This document shows, piece by piece, positions 51,617 through 63,429 of a DNA stretch of 64,000 nucleotides; the stretch's first letter is position 1, and each line of letters opens with the position of its first letter. Below the pieces are notes generated by a model. It had not been told where the DNA came from. It ran no database searches and worked only from the letters and a program-made list of their open reading frames with translations. The translations under genes and the position numbers were made by a program. Source of the DNA: JBBDYH01 sp040901795 (GTDB lineage Bacteria > Planctomycetota > Planctomycetia > Pirellulales > JALHPA01); contig JBBDYH010000037.1 in the NCBI GenBank assembly GCA_040901795.1, positions 62,001 through 126,000 on the forward strand, read 5' to 3'.

Positions 51617-52768
51617 ATGGACGACTGCCTGGTTATTGGCGCCGGTGTGATCGGATTGTCGATCGCGTACGAACTTTCTGGCCACGGACTCCGCGTGCGC
51701 GTGATCGATCGCCAGCGACCGGCCGCCGAGGCATCGTGGGCGGGCGCGGGGATCTTGCCTCCTCCGCCTGCGACGCCGCAGACCCCGCTTGAGCAGCTTG
51801 CCGCACTCAGTGTGCGCTTGCATTCGGAATGGGCGCGGCAACTGCGCAACGAAACCGGTATCGATAACGAGTACCGCCGTTGCGGCGCTTGGTATCTGCG
51901 CATGCAAGACGTTTCCGAACCGGTTGCGGTGACCGGACCTGAAATGACGCGACGCGCAGACTATGTCAACGGCCATCCAATGGTTCAATCCGTCAAGCTG
52001 CGCGAAGTCGCGGAATCGGAGCCGGCTCTTGCGGTCGTGTGCAGCGAGAAGGCGATTCTCGCCGCCGGACTTGCAAACGACGAAGCACAGCTCCGCAACC
52101 CGCGCCATCTGCAAGCGCTCCTCTCCGCCTGCGAGTGTCGCGGCGTAAAGGTTGAATCCGATGTCGAAGTGACCGGCTTTTGGGTCAGCGCCGGCCAGGT
52201 CGTTGGCGCACAGACCTCGTCTGGACCAAAGTATGCCGGCACGTTCTGTGTCACGAGCGGAGCTTGGACCGGCCAACTCACCGAGATGGTCGGCATCTCG
52301 ATTCCCCTCGTGCCGATCCGTGGGCAGATGGTCCTCCTCCGCAACCCGCAGCCCGGTTTACGTCGCATTGTCAACGTCGGGAAGCGCTATTTGGTGCCGC
52401 GGCTGGACGGCCGTGTCCTCGTGGGATCGACCGAAGAGAACGTCGGCTACGAAAAGTGCAACACCGACGAGGGTATTGCTGGCCTGCTCGATTTTGCCGG
52501 CACCCTAGTACCACACTGGCGTACGGCTGAAGTCGAGCGGACCTGGGCCGGTTTGCGACCGGCGACATCCGACGAAATGCCCTATCTCGGCCGCGCGCCC
52601 GCGCTGGACAATCTCTTCGTCGCAGCCGGCCATTTTCGCAGTGGGATTTATCTCTCGCCGGCGACCGCCGTTGTGATGAGCGAGTTGATTCGCGGCCTGC
52701 CGCCGTCGATTGACTTATCGGCGTTTCGGATCGATCGCGACGTTCCACCGACGCTCGCCAGCCCGTAG
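51617..52768 (+). CDS. thiO: Glycine oxidase ThiO-type FAD enzyme
   Basis: A 383-residue flavoenzyme of the D-amino-acid-oxidase family; ThiO oxidises glycine to the iminoacetate used for thiazole of thiamine. FAD-binding start DDCLVIGAGVIGLSIAYELS with the dinucleotide fold, the RPAAEASWAGAGILPPP loop and the family blocks VPIRGQMVLLRNPQP and ATSDEMPYLGRAPALDNLFV; ending with HFRSGIYLSPATAVVMSELI. The start is fixed by the Rossmann beginning. No other thi gene is in the window, so glycine oxidase rests on sequence type alone; a related D-amino-acid dehydrogenase is the main alternative. The stop TAG lies at the edge of an inverted repeat. Confidence 0.85.
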   Translation: MDDCLVIGAGVIGLSIAYELSGHGLRVRVIDRQRPAAEASWAGAGILPPPPATPQTPLEQLAALSVRLHSEWARQLRNETGIDNEYRRCGAWYLRMQDVSEPVAVTGPEMTRRADYVNGHPMVQSVKLREVAESEPALAVVCSEKAILAAGLANDEAQLRNPRHLQALLSACECRGVKVESDVEVTGFWVSAGQVVGAQTSSGPKYAGTFCVTSGAWTGQLTEMVGISIPLVPIRGQMVLLRNPQPGLRRIVNVGKRYLVPRLDGRVLVGSTEENVGYEKCNTDEGIAGLLDFAGTLVPHWRTAEVERTWAGLRPATSDEMPYLGRAPALDNLFVAAGHFRSGIYLSPATAVVMSELIRGLPPSIDLSAFRIDRDVPPTLASP

Positions 52769-52870
52769 CCCGTAGGGTGGGACCAGCCCGCATGGATGCG
52801 GGCGCAGGCCCACCACTTGGTGGTCTAGCGATGGTGGGCCGTCGGCCGCGGCGGCCTCGTCCCACCCTAC
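52762..52870. repeat. GTAGGGTGGGAC inverted repeat between convergent genes
   Basis: GTAGGGTGGGAC (52772-52783) and GTCCCACCCTAC (52859-52870) are perfect 12-bp arms, with a nested pair GGCCCACCA/TGGTGGGCC (52807-52815, 52832-52840). A truncated left-hand CCCGTAG precedes it. The element fills the space between the thiO and ExeA-type stop codons; both stops lie in or at the edge of it. Confidence 0.8.
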
Positions 52871-53715
52871 ATGCTGTGCGTTGCTTGATCTCGCGGCGTA
52901 CCGGCGCCGGTAAGATCCTCCGCCACGGCTTCGATTTGCTCGGTGGCGATCGTCTGTCGCTCTTCGGCATAGCCGACCAACAGCGCCAGATCACAAAGGC
53001 GGTTGATTCGCCGCGGGACCCCTTGGCCGAGCGCATGAACGGCTTCCATTGCCGAGCCATTAAAGATCTCGCGTCCGGCCCCGGCGGCCTGCAAACGATG
53101 AACGATGTACGCGGCCGTTTCTTCCGCCGAAAACGCTGGCAGCAAGCACTTGGCCGACAGGCGCTCCTCCAAGCTCGGCATCCGCGACAACATTTGCAGC
53201 AAACTCGTCTGTCCAACCAACACGACGATCGGCGGCGGCTGATTTGCGGTCTCAAGATTCATCAGCAGCCGCAGCGCTTCCCACGTTCGCAGGTCGTCGA
53301 TCGCATGGGCTTCGTCGATGACGACTACCAATCGCTTGTTTTGAGCGGCCAGCTTCGTAAGCGATCCCTCCATTCGCCGCAAGCTCTGATCGATGGGGGG
53401 CGTGCTATTCACCGACGGCGATTCTTCACCGGCCAGTTCGTCGGCGAGATATCCGAGCATTTCCGCGGGCGACAGCAGCGGAAACGCGAGGCGAACGAAA
53501 ATCCGTCCTTGGCTTTCGAGCTGCCCGGCAAGTAGATCCAACAGGAGCGTCTTGCCCGTGCCCGCTGCGCCGGCGAGTGCCGCCGCGGAACCGTGCTCGA
53601 AGGCATATCGCAGCTTGACCAAGGCGGCATGCTGGTTTTCGGCGGGGTAATAGAATGCCGCGTCCGCGCGCCGGTCGAACGGTCGGACCTTCAGTCCCCA
53701 ATAGGATTCGTACAT
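52867..53715 (-). CDS. ExeA/GspA-type AAA ATPase
   Basis: A 282-residue AAA+ ATPase of the ExeA family (the ATPase half of the type II secretion GspA). Start MYESYWGLKVRPFD is the family's usual beginning. Walker A GAAGTGKT (49-56), Walker B VVVIDEAHAIDD, and sensor-like VLVGQTSLLQML and PRRINRLCDLALLVGYAEE are intact, so it should bind and hydrolyse ATP. It lacks the C-terminal peptidoglycan-binding domain of ExeA and ends QATHSM at a TAG supplied by the repeat next to it. In exopolysaccharide loci similar ATPases accompany a BY-kinase, and that is also the company here (two genes upstream on the same strand). Confidence 0.85.
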   Translation of the reverse strand: MYESYWGLKVRPFDRRADAAFYYPAENQHAALVKLRYAFEHGSAAALAGAAGTGKTLLLDLLAGQLESQGRIFVRLAFPLLSPAEMLGYLADELAGEESPSVNSTPPIDQSLRRMEGSLTKLAAQNKRLVVVIDEAHAIDDLRTWEALRLLMNLETANQPPPIVVLVGQTSLLQMLSRMPSLEERLSAKCLLPAFSAEETAAYIVHRLQAAGAGREIFNGSAMEAVHALGQGVPRRINRLCDLALLVGYAEERQTIATEQIEAVAEDLTGAGTPRDQATHSM

Positions 53716-53827
53716 AAGCGACCGTCCGTCGATGGATCAATGTAGTAGGCACACTCCGCTCGACTGAGCTCGCGCCGAAGCCGTGTGCCGTTCCGGACAC
53801 GGAGTGTGCGGTCTACAATGGTGCGGA

Positions 53828-55219
53828 CTACAATCTGCAGCGATTCTCAAGCGCGCCCCAACAGGGCACATTCCATTGCTCAAGCGTCCTCCGCGCCCGC
53901 TCCCAGGCGATCCGGTCTTCGCTAGCGCAACCAACAAGAATCGTGGCATCGATCGAGCCCCCCGCGAGAAGGCTGGACCGCGCTGCCGGGGACCCGACGC
54001 TGCCGCCGTCAATCAATACCAGGTCAAACTGGTCGCGCAGCTCACCGAAGGTCACCGTCTGCCGGAGCTTCGAGCGCTCGATCGTATCGGCCCGCAATGG
54101 CTTACACAGTGGCAACAGCGTCACGTGGTCTTCCAGCGATTCGATCAGCACCTCGCCCAACGTTGCTTCCCCGGCCAGGATGATCTCCAGGCCTCGGTCC
54201 GGCTCCAAACCGACCATTTCGGCGAGCTGCGGGTGAGAAACATTACCGTCCACCAGGCAGACCCGTAGTCCTTGCGCCGCAAGTTTAAGCGCCATGCAAA
54301 GCACGACCGTTGTGCAACCCTGACCTTCGTCAACGGAGCAAATCGCGATCGTTTGGCTTCCGTTGGTAATCTGCTCCGCGAGCATGGCTGCCGTCGATTC
54401 TAATTCGTTGCCGGCACGTTCGATGAGCAGTCGGCACGCCGCCGGCCACGCCAGGCGATCAACCTCGAGCGCTGCCATCGGAGACGCCGGAGCCTCCTCG
54501 GTACGGTAGCTCGACAGCGGACGCAGATCCTTTGCCGGAGTCTCGACGTTTGCGGAACGCGGCATTGCGGTGAAGTTTCGAGCGGCCATCTGGGTAGCCC
54601 CGGCAGGCGATGATCGTTGTGCAATTGCCGTCGCGCAGACGGCCGGATCGAGTCGGTACTGTGGCAATTCTGCACCCGCCGAAACAGGCTTCTGTTCGGC
54701 GCCTCGGTGGTCGAGTGCCGCTCGCTCTTCAATACGACCCCCGCTCGAGACGTCGCCGGAAGCGGTGGCAATATTCGTGGCAATCTCTCGGTCGTGGTGG
54801 TTTTTCGGGCGTCCCGTTTGTGCAAACGACAGATGGGGCGTAGGCACCACGGCGCTTTCAGCAAGCTTTTGCAGAGCGCGCCGACCGACGACCATTTTCG
54901 GTTTACTCTCGATTGCGGCCGACACCGGCGGCTTTGAAGGAACAACATTGGCGTCAGCTTCCGCATGACTTGGCATTGCAGCGGCGATTGCAGTCGGCTC
55001 ATCGGCGCGGATTGCAGCCGCGGCGGTCGAGCGTCGAGTACGGCTTGTTGTCCGGCGCGGCGACTGCGCCCGCTCAGCAGGCTTCGTAGGGGCAGGCGCA
55101 GCATTGGTCGTTTCAGCCTCTGCCGCACTCAATCGACGAGCCGGCGCATGCGGCTGTTCAGGCGCGGCAGCTTGTTCGTCGCTATAGGCTTTTATGAAGG
55201 CCCGATCGATGGCGCTCAT
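53828..55219 (-). CDS. BY-kinase/ParA-like P-loop protein lacking the P-loop lysine
   Basis: A 463-residue protein. Residues 1-270 are low-complexity, rich in Ala, Pro, Ser, Arg, likely disordered. The C-terminal 200 residues resemble the cytoplasmic domain of bacterial tyrosine kinases such as CpsD. The nucleotide loop reads SVDEGQGCTTVVL (Cys302), so the invariant Lys of GxGK(S/T) is Cys. The second acidic motif is LRVCLVDGNVSHPQL with the Asp kept. A third strand FDLVLIDGGSV is kept as well. No C-terminal tyrosine cluster is present. The start at 55219 has AAAGGGA upstream. With the altered loop, ATP hydrolysis is doubtful; a sensor or scaffold role beside the intact ATPase is plausible. 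Confidence 0.75.
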   Translation of the reverse strand: MSAIDRAFIKAYSDEQAAAPEQPHAPARRLSAAEAETTNAAPAPTKPAERAQSPRRTTSRTRRSTAAAAIRADEPTAIAAAMPSHAEADANVVPSKPPVSAAIESKPKMVVGRRALQKLAESAVVPTPHLSFAQTGRPKNHHDREIATNIATASGDVSSGGRIEERAALDHRGAEQKPVSAGAELPQYRLDPAVCATAIAQRSSPAGATQMAARNFTAMPRSANVETPAKDLRPLSSYRTEEAPASPMAALEVDRLAWPAACRLLIERAGNELESTAAMLAEQITNGSQTIAICSVDEGQGCTTVVLCMALKLAAQGLRVCLVDGNVSHPQLAEMVGLEPDRGLEIILAGEATLGEVLIESLEDHVTLLPLCKPLRADTIERSKLRQTVTFGELRDQFDLVLIDGGSVGSPAARSSLLAGGSIDATILVGCASEDRIAWERARRTLEQWNVPCWGALENRCRL

Positions 55220-55235
55220 AACTTTGGGTCCCTTT

Positions 55236-56042
55236 CTAGGGTCTTTGGATAATGCCTTCGAAATGGGCTTGACCCGACTGTGGCGGAGCGGAATGTGACG
55301 GCGGATGGTATGGCGCAATCACATCGCGCTGAGCAGTGCGAATCTCGCTGCCATAAATCGGCTGTCCGGCGGTCTGATTCGCGATCACAGGCTGAGCTGC
55401 AACGGCCTCAAAGCGCGTCCGCGGATAGTAAATGCCCTCGAGTGAAGTTGTCGCAGGTTCTGATGTCTCGGCCGCGAGTCGACGAACTGATGAGTCGCTC
55501 GCGAACGGAACATTATTGCCGCCTGGCGTATGATTCGAATCCGTATCGTCCGTCACATAGGGGCCCGCGTTGACAGGTGATCGCTCGTTTGGCGCGACGG
55601 TTGAGGCGTTGATAGGCGCTCCAAAACCGGGCTTTGGAGATACGCTCGATGGCGGCGTTTTTCCGGCAGTATTCCAGGCGGGCGCCTCGTCGGTTGATGG
55701 CGACTCGACGGCTGGTTTGGAGCTTCGGTTGAATGTGATGATCAGCAACAGCAACAGCACCAGGCTCAACACTCCACCCGCCACCCAGTTCGGATCGAGT
55801 TTGATGCGTCGGACCTGCTGCCAATCGAGGCGCTTTAGCCAATCGAGGCGCAGCGACAGTTTGGCCTGGTCTGGCGGCAAAGCAACCTCGGGCAGTCGCG
55901 CGAGCAAACGCAGGGGAGGCATCGCGTCCTCAGCCGTCGCCGGATGTCCGACGGGCTCGGAAATTCCCGCACAGGCGCTGTGTTGCGGCGCCGGTTCAGC
56001 GACGCGAAGCCGGGGTCGAATCTTGGTTTGCGTGGTTCTCAT
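55236..56042 (-). CDS. Single-pass membrane protein of the ATPase module
   Basis: A 268-residue protein with one strongly hydrophobic segment (WVAGGVLSLVLLLLLIITF, about residues 86-104). The N-terminal 85 residues are basic and Trp/Leu-bearing (LSLRLDWLKRLDWQQVRRIK) and by the positive-inside rule cytoplasmic; the rest is Pro/Ser/Asn-rich, exported and likely unstructured. The C-terminal tail (EGIIQRP) has no anchor. I recognise no family. Being the first of three closely spaced genes (16 bases to the P-loop protein), it probably links that protein and the ExeA-type ATPase to the envelope, a topology reminiscent of the Wzz-like partner of a BY-kinase but with only one membrane segment. Confidence 0.65.
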   Translation of the reverse strand: MRTTQTKIRPRLRVAEPAPQHSACAGISEPVGHPATAEDAMPPLRLLARLPEVALPPDQAKLSLRLDWLKRLDWQQVRRIKLDPNWVAGGVLSLVLLLLLIITFNRSSKPAVESPSTDEAPAWNTAGKTPPSSVSPKPGFGAPINASTVAPNERSPVNAGPYVTDDTDSNHTPGGNNVPFASDSSVRRLAAETSEPATTSLEGIYYPRTRFEAVAAQPVIANQTAGQPIYGSEIRTAQRDVIAPYHPPSHSAPPQSGQAHFEGIIQRP

Positions 56043-56502
56043 TGCTGCTGTTCCTCCACACGGGCCCCCTGGCGGCCAGTCAGTAACTCCCGCTCACTTT
56101 TACTTGGAAGGGAGCAGTCACGGGCCTCGCAAGCCGCGCGAGGCGTAGGCGCATGAGGCCGTCGCGCGTGTTTCAGTTATCGGGTGTGGATTGTCCCAAG
56201 CTTGAGGAAGAAAGCGGTTATTCCGATTCCTGTGGTGGGGCAAATCGCGCAACATAGAGAATCGGCGATCCAAAGCGCGTCCGGAGCGAGCGTTTAACGC
56301 CGCATCCGTTGCCGAACCGTGTTCAGCGGCGATTGTCATCGCTGTAAGTTGCACAGTCGCTTGGGGTATGTGATATTCGGAAGGGGCTGCTGGTTTCTCT
56401 CCGTCCGCGCATACAATGCCTTGACGAAGTGACATTTCCGCGACAGTCCAAGGCCAGTTTGTCGTCCTTAACCCGCTGATACGCCAAGAGTTAGGTTGCT
56501 TC
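56043..56502. other. 460-bp spacer upstream of metH
   Basis: Divergent region between the membrane protein gene and metH. I looked for a cobalamin, SAM or SAH riboswitch (B12 box, SAM-I core, SAH motif) and did not find a convincing one. Open frames on the minus strand here are low quality. One A/T-richer stretch around 56410-56430 could hold a promoter; I could not fix boxes. Confidence 0.5.
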
Positions 56503-60206
<3,704 letters not shown>

Positions 60207-60210
<4 letters not shown>

Positions 60211-60632
60211 CCTTTGACGTTAAGATTTGATTCCGCTGTTAAAGTACCTTCACGCAATAACTGCTGACGGAGGAGCACTCGTGCGGCATCGTTCATGCCA
60301 AGCAGCCGGACAGTCGCTCGGCCTCGCGGAGTCGTACCCCGTACGTGGGACCCTTCAAAGACGAAGTGTTCATTCCATTCGTCGCTGCGCGGGTTGAAGA
60401 GGGGAGTCAAAGAGGAATTCTCTGGATCAAGGCTGGCGATATTCGGACCTTTGTTCTTGTTGCATCGCATGCACGCCAAGGCCAGATTCTTTGGCGTTGC
60501 CTTACCGCCATGCTGTTCCGCGATAACATGGTCGAACTGGAAAGGTGTCTGAACGTGGTCTTGATGCAAGCGACAGTACTCGCAACGCATTTTGGCCCGC
60601 TGTCGGACCAGCTCGATCAATTCTTTTTTCAT
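60207..60632 (-). CDS. HNH endonuclease
   Basis: A 141-residue HNH nuclease. The beta-beta-alpha metal core is present: CEYC (residues 17-20), FQFDHVIAEQHGGKAT (about 32-47) with the catalytic DH, and LALACMRCNKNKG with the second Cys pair and the closing Asn. The C-terminal 70 residues (FNPRSDEWNEHFVFEGSHV; ATVRLLGMNDAARV) are family-specific. It overlaps the upstream small protein gene by four bases (ATGA), so the two are translated together. Free-standing HNH proteins of this kind are found widely without known substrate; restriction, mobile or defence roles are open. Confidence 0.88.
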
Positions 60633-60916
60633 GAGTTGCTCGCGCCATTGCCCTCCGCGAGCCGTTGACGAGCTTTCGATTGAAGTATCGCCAGCATGTC
60701 GCCAATGAAAATATATTGATCCAGTTCTTGATCTTCCTCCTTCGTCAGCGCATTACTTTGTGCCTTTCGAGAAAGCTCATTCATGCGATCGACATCGCGA
60801 GATGCGAAGCGGAACTGGAGCAGGTACTGGGCAAGTTCTTGCGACATCGTCTGCTGCGGGGCTAACAATCCCTCGAACGAGCCGAGGGGCGTAGAATCGG
60901 GCGATGCGACACTCAT
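60629..60916 (-). CDS. Small partner of the HNH nuclease
   Basis: A 95-residue protein just upstream of, and overlapping, the HNH gene. The sequence is helical (SQELAQYLLQFRFASRDVDR; LTKEEDQELDQYIFIGDMLA; LQSKARQRL), with no metal or catalytic motif. The same small protein paired with an HNH nuclease is common in bacteria with large genomes. The linked ATGA start suggests a fixed ratio of the two products, as in toxin-antitoxin or nuclease-adaptor pairs, but nothing in the sequence proves inhibition. I use the ATG at 60916; the open frame upstream lacks support. Confidence 0.75.
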   Translation of the reverse strand: MSVASPDSTPLGSFEGLLAPQQTMSQELAQYLLQFRFASRDVDRMNELSRKAQSNALTKEEDQELDQYIFIGDMLAILQSKARQRLAEGNGASNS

Positions 60917-60997
60917 CGTTACAACCTCATGAATTGAACCGTGTCGCTTCATTATACCATTCTGGCGAAGCGGCCATCGAAACGTGTTCTTCATGCC

Positions 60998-61507
60998 TTA
61001 TCGTCCCTCTCCCTTATACACCTGCTGATACAGCACGTTCTTCTTACTTGTCACCGACCCGGGCTCCGCGTTGTCGCGCAAGACGCAGTACATCATGTTG
61101 TACTTTGCGTCCAAGTCGTCGGCGTAGTGGACGATCAAGGCCTCAGGCGTCATCGGCGGCTTGGGTGAGCCCCATTCGGGCAACCTTTGATGCGAGACGA
61201 TGATGTGTTCGAGCCGTAAGAGCATCTCTTCATCGAGCGATGGGCCGCTGTCCTGCTGGAACGAGGGACTCAACTTTGCCGCCCCCTCGCGGACGATGTC
61301 GCGGCCTTGGACCATATGGCCCAACAGCGTCCCGGCCGACGTATACACGGCCCCGCCGCTCTGCTGCTCGATCTCGCGCAGCTTGCCGATGTCGTGGAGG
61401 ATCGCGCCCGCGACGACCAACCCCTTGTCGAGCCGCGGCTGCAAGTCGGGGTAGTATTCGTCGTACTTATCGGCGAGTTGGGCACAAGTCTTCGTCACGG
61501 AAAGCAC
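60998..61507 (-). pseudogene. YhaM-like 3'-5' exoribonuclease, 5' end missing at an element junction
   Basis: A 169-codon remnant that can start with GTG at 61507. It is the C-terminal HD domain of the YhaM/Cbf1-type 3'-5' exoribonuclease: metal HD in GAILHDIGKLREIE (His38, Asp39), LLGHMVQGRDIV, LEHIIVSHQRLPEWGSPK and VHYADDLDAKYN. The N-terminal OB-fold and the first HD residues (the HHxxxGGLLEH region) are missing. The first codons read HVLSVTKTCAQLADK, which in intact relatives follow LLE directly. Upstream in the same frame is a stop (TAG) and then recombinase sequence. Hence the gene was cut by insertion. A truncated product may still be made, but without the first HD histidines it should be inactive. 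Confidence 0.85.
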
Positions 61508-61515
61508 GTGCTGCT
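61495..61515. other. Junction of the integrated element (one att site)
   Basis: The integrase stop (61495-61497) and the first usable codon of the truncated YhaM-like gene (61507) overlap within 13 bases. YhaM homology on the minus strand begins at CACGTGCTTTCCGTG (61510 down to 61496), so the crossover is within a few bases of 61510. The other junction lies beyond the window. Confidence 0.75.
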
Positions 61516-63261
61516 ATGTTGCGCGGATTCGAAGTCATCGGCCCCATCGGTGCCCCAAAGGTCGGGGTCGGGGCGGAGCGACACGACGCCCCGCACGCAG
61601 CGCGTGAATTCCTTCTTGCCGGACTGCTGGCGTTCAAACCAAAGGTCGATGCGAGAGACCATCCGGCGCAGAAGCTCACGCAGCGTCTTCGGGTCGGCCT
61701 TGTCGAATTGCAAGTGCAGGGACCATAGACGGCGAGCATGTGCCTCAGGATCGCTCCTGGTGGCCTTCGGCGCGGTTTTACGGTTGTCGGCCTCTAGCTC
61801 CGCGGCGAGCCGCCGGCGCTCGTCCCGCATCGCGATCAGTTTGTCGGTCAGCATGTCCACCAGGTCTTCTGGCGCGCGGAGCACGCGGTCTGCCGCCTGG
61901 TCAATCTGTCGATCGAGCTCGGCGATTCGCTCTTTGTGTCGGTCCGCAATTTCCGGCGCAGCCTTGGCCTGGGCATTTTCTCGCTGAACGAACTGCTCGA
62001 GTAGCTTTTCCCAGTTGCCACCGGCGAACACCGCCTCGCGCAGCTTGCGGACCAAAGCCTCCACCATCGGCTGCTCATAAACGGCGTGATGACCGCAGCC
62101 GCCGCGCTTCCCGAATCGCGCGTAGCTGTTGCAGACGTAGCTCTTGTGCACGACGTCGCCCACCTTGCGATTCTTCCAGGTCTTGCGCCAGCCGTGCATC
62201 GTGGCCGCGCAATGGCCGCAGTGACAAAGACCGGTCAGCAGGTAGGTCTCTTTCTGTGGGCCGGTATAGGCGCGGTTTGCGACCATCCGCTTTTGAACCT
62301 CCTCGAAGGTCTCCCGATCAACGATGGGTTCGTGGGCGTCTTTTACGACGATCCAACTCTCACTGCCGTGCGTTGTCGGGTGGTTCAACGGGTTTTGCAG
62401 GCGAACGATCTCGCCGCCGACCACCTGGTGGTATGATCCCGTGGAGCGGCGGCCCCATACCGAGTCGCCGGTATAGATCGGGTTCTTGAGGATGGCGCGG
62501 ACCATGTCAGCGGACCAAGGGACGCCGTTCGGGCTGCTGATGCCTTTTTGCTCGAGCAGCGTTGCCAGCTCCCGCATGGGCGATTGACCGCTGGCGTAAG
62601 TCTTGAACATCCAGCCAATCGTGCCCGGCACATCGGTTTCGCTTTTGACCAAGCCCGACCGCCAGCCTTTTGGTTTCGGGACCTGCTCACCGCGACGAAC
62701 GCGCACGCGCGGTGAGCCGGCTTCGTCGATCAGCATGCGATCGTAGCCCCAAGGTGCCCGCGCGTTGCGGCCACCTGCCCGCGCCATCTTGATTTGCCCG
62801 CGGGCGGTGTTTTTCGAAATGTCGACCAGGAAGCTATGCTTGCCCTCTTGCTGGACCTGATAGATCAGGCGCCCGGCGAAATCGGTCCAGTCGATGGCGC
62901 CCTGTGCGATCGTCTCCAGCCGCACGCCAGCGGAGCGGAGGGGATGGATCCAGCGCCCCGCCTCGATCGAGTCGAACCGGCCGAAGCGATCCTGATCCCA
63001 ACAAAGGATCACGTTGAACGCGCCGCGCTCTTCGGCGTCTCGGATCATCCGTTGGAAGCTCGCTCGTTTCTCGGTCTTGTCACCACTGATGCCATCGTCG
63101 ATGTACTCTTCCACCAGGCTGTAGCCGTGGGCCGCCGCATAGGCAACGACATGGGTCCGTTGATCGTCGATGCTCGTCTCCTGCTTGTCGGTACTGACGC
63201 GGTAGTAAGCGGCGGCGGGAATGAGCCCGCCGGCCGTGGTCTTGGTTGCTCGTCGAATCAT
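61495..63261 (-). CDS. Large serine recombinase (integrase)
   Basis: A 588-residue site-specific recombinase. Resolvase domain with the nucleophile Ser23 in AAYYRVSTDKQETSIDDQR, and DRFGR; the recombinase domain (GWMFKTYASGQSPMRELATL; GVPWSADMVRAILKNPIYTG); a zinc ribbon with LCHCGHCAATMHGW and YVCNSYARFGKRGGCGHH; and a coiled coil (KERIAELDRQIDQAADRVLR). This is the make-up of phiC31-like large serine integrases. Start at 63261 with AAAGG upstream. Its last codons run into the YhaM remnant, so the gene lies at the very edge of its element, as integrases normally do. Divergent from the Cro-like regulator. Confidence 0.95.
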   Translation of the reverse strand: MIRRATKTTAGGLIPAAAYYRVSTDKQETSIDDQRTHVVAYAAAHGYSLVEEYIDDGISGDKTEKRASFQRMIRDAEERGAFNVILCWDQDRFGRFDSIEAGRWIHPLRSAGVRLETIAQGAIDWTDFAGRLIYQVQQEGKHSFLVDISKNTARGQIKMARAGGRNARAPWGYDRMLIDEAGSPRVRVRRGEQVPKPKGWRSGLVKSETDVPGTIGWMFKTYASGQSPMRELATLLEQKGISSPNGVPWSADMVRAILKNPIYTGDSVWGRRSTGSYHQVVGGEIVRLQNPLNHPTTHGSESWIVVKDAHEPIVDRETFEEVQKRMVANRAYTGPQKETYLLTGLCHCGHCAATMHGWRKTWKNRKVGDVVHKSYVCNSYARFGKRGGCGHHAVYEQPMVEALVRKLREAVFAGGNWEKLLEQFVQRENAQAKAAPEIADRHKERIAELDRQIDQAADRVLRAPEDLVDMLTDKLIAMRDERRRLAAELEADNRKTAPKATRSDPEAHARRLWSLHLQFDKADPKTLRELLRRMVSRIDLWFERQQSGKKEFTRCVRGVVSLRPDPDLWGTDGADDFESAQHSSTCFP

Positions 63262-63377
63262 GGTCAAAAACCTTTCTGGAACGCCCGCGGCGAGCCCTGC
63301 CGGTTCCAGACGGCAGAGCCCGCACGCGGGCAAAGGGGAAAACAACTCACTTAGTTATACACATTCGCATTGATAGA

Positions 63378-63399
63378 GTCAATACATTTGCGTATTGAC
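63378..63399. promoter_or_regulatory. Operator candidate: GTCAATAC-6-GTATTGAC
   Basis: A perfect 8-bp inverted repeat with a six-base spacer, located between the divergent recombinase and Cro-like genes and overlapping the -35 box of the latter. It is AT-richer than its surroundings. Likely the binding site of the Cro-like protein, giving autorepression and possibly control of the recombinase. Confidence 0.65.
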
Positions 63400-63423
63400 C
63401 TCCCAAATCGCAGCAGCTATCGT
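63395..63423 (+). promoter_or_regulatory. Promoter of the Cro-like gene
   Basis: -35 TTGACC (63395-63400), 17-bp spacer, -10 TATCGT (63418-63423). The ATG at 63430 is only seven bases past the -10 box, so the mRNA would be leaderless or nearly so. Confidence 0.55.
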
Positions 63424-63429
63424 AGGGAC

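Noticed and set aside
56043..56502. Cobalamin, SAM or SAH riboswitch before metH
   Set aside because: None of the conserved cores could be found on reading the leader.
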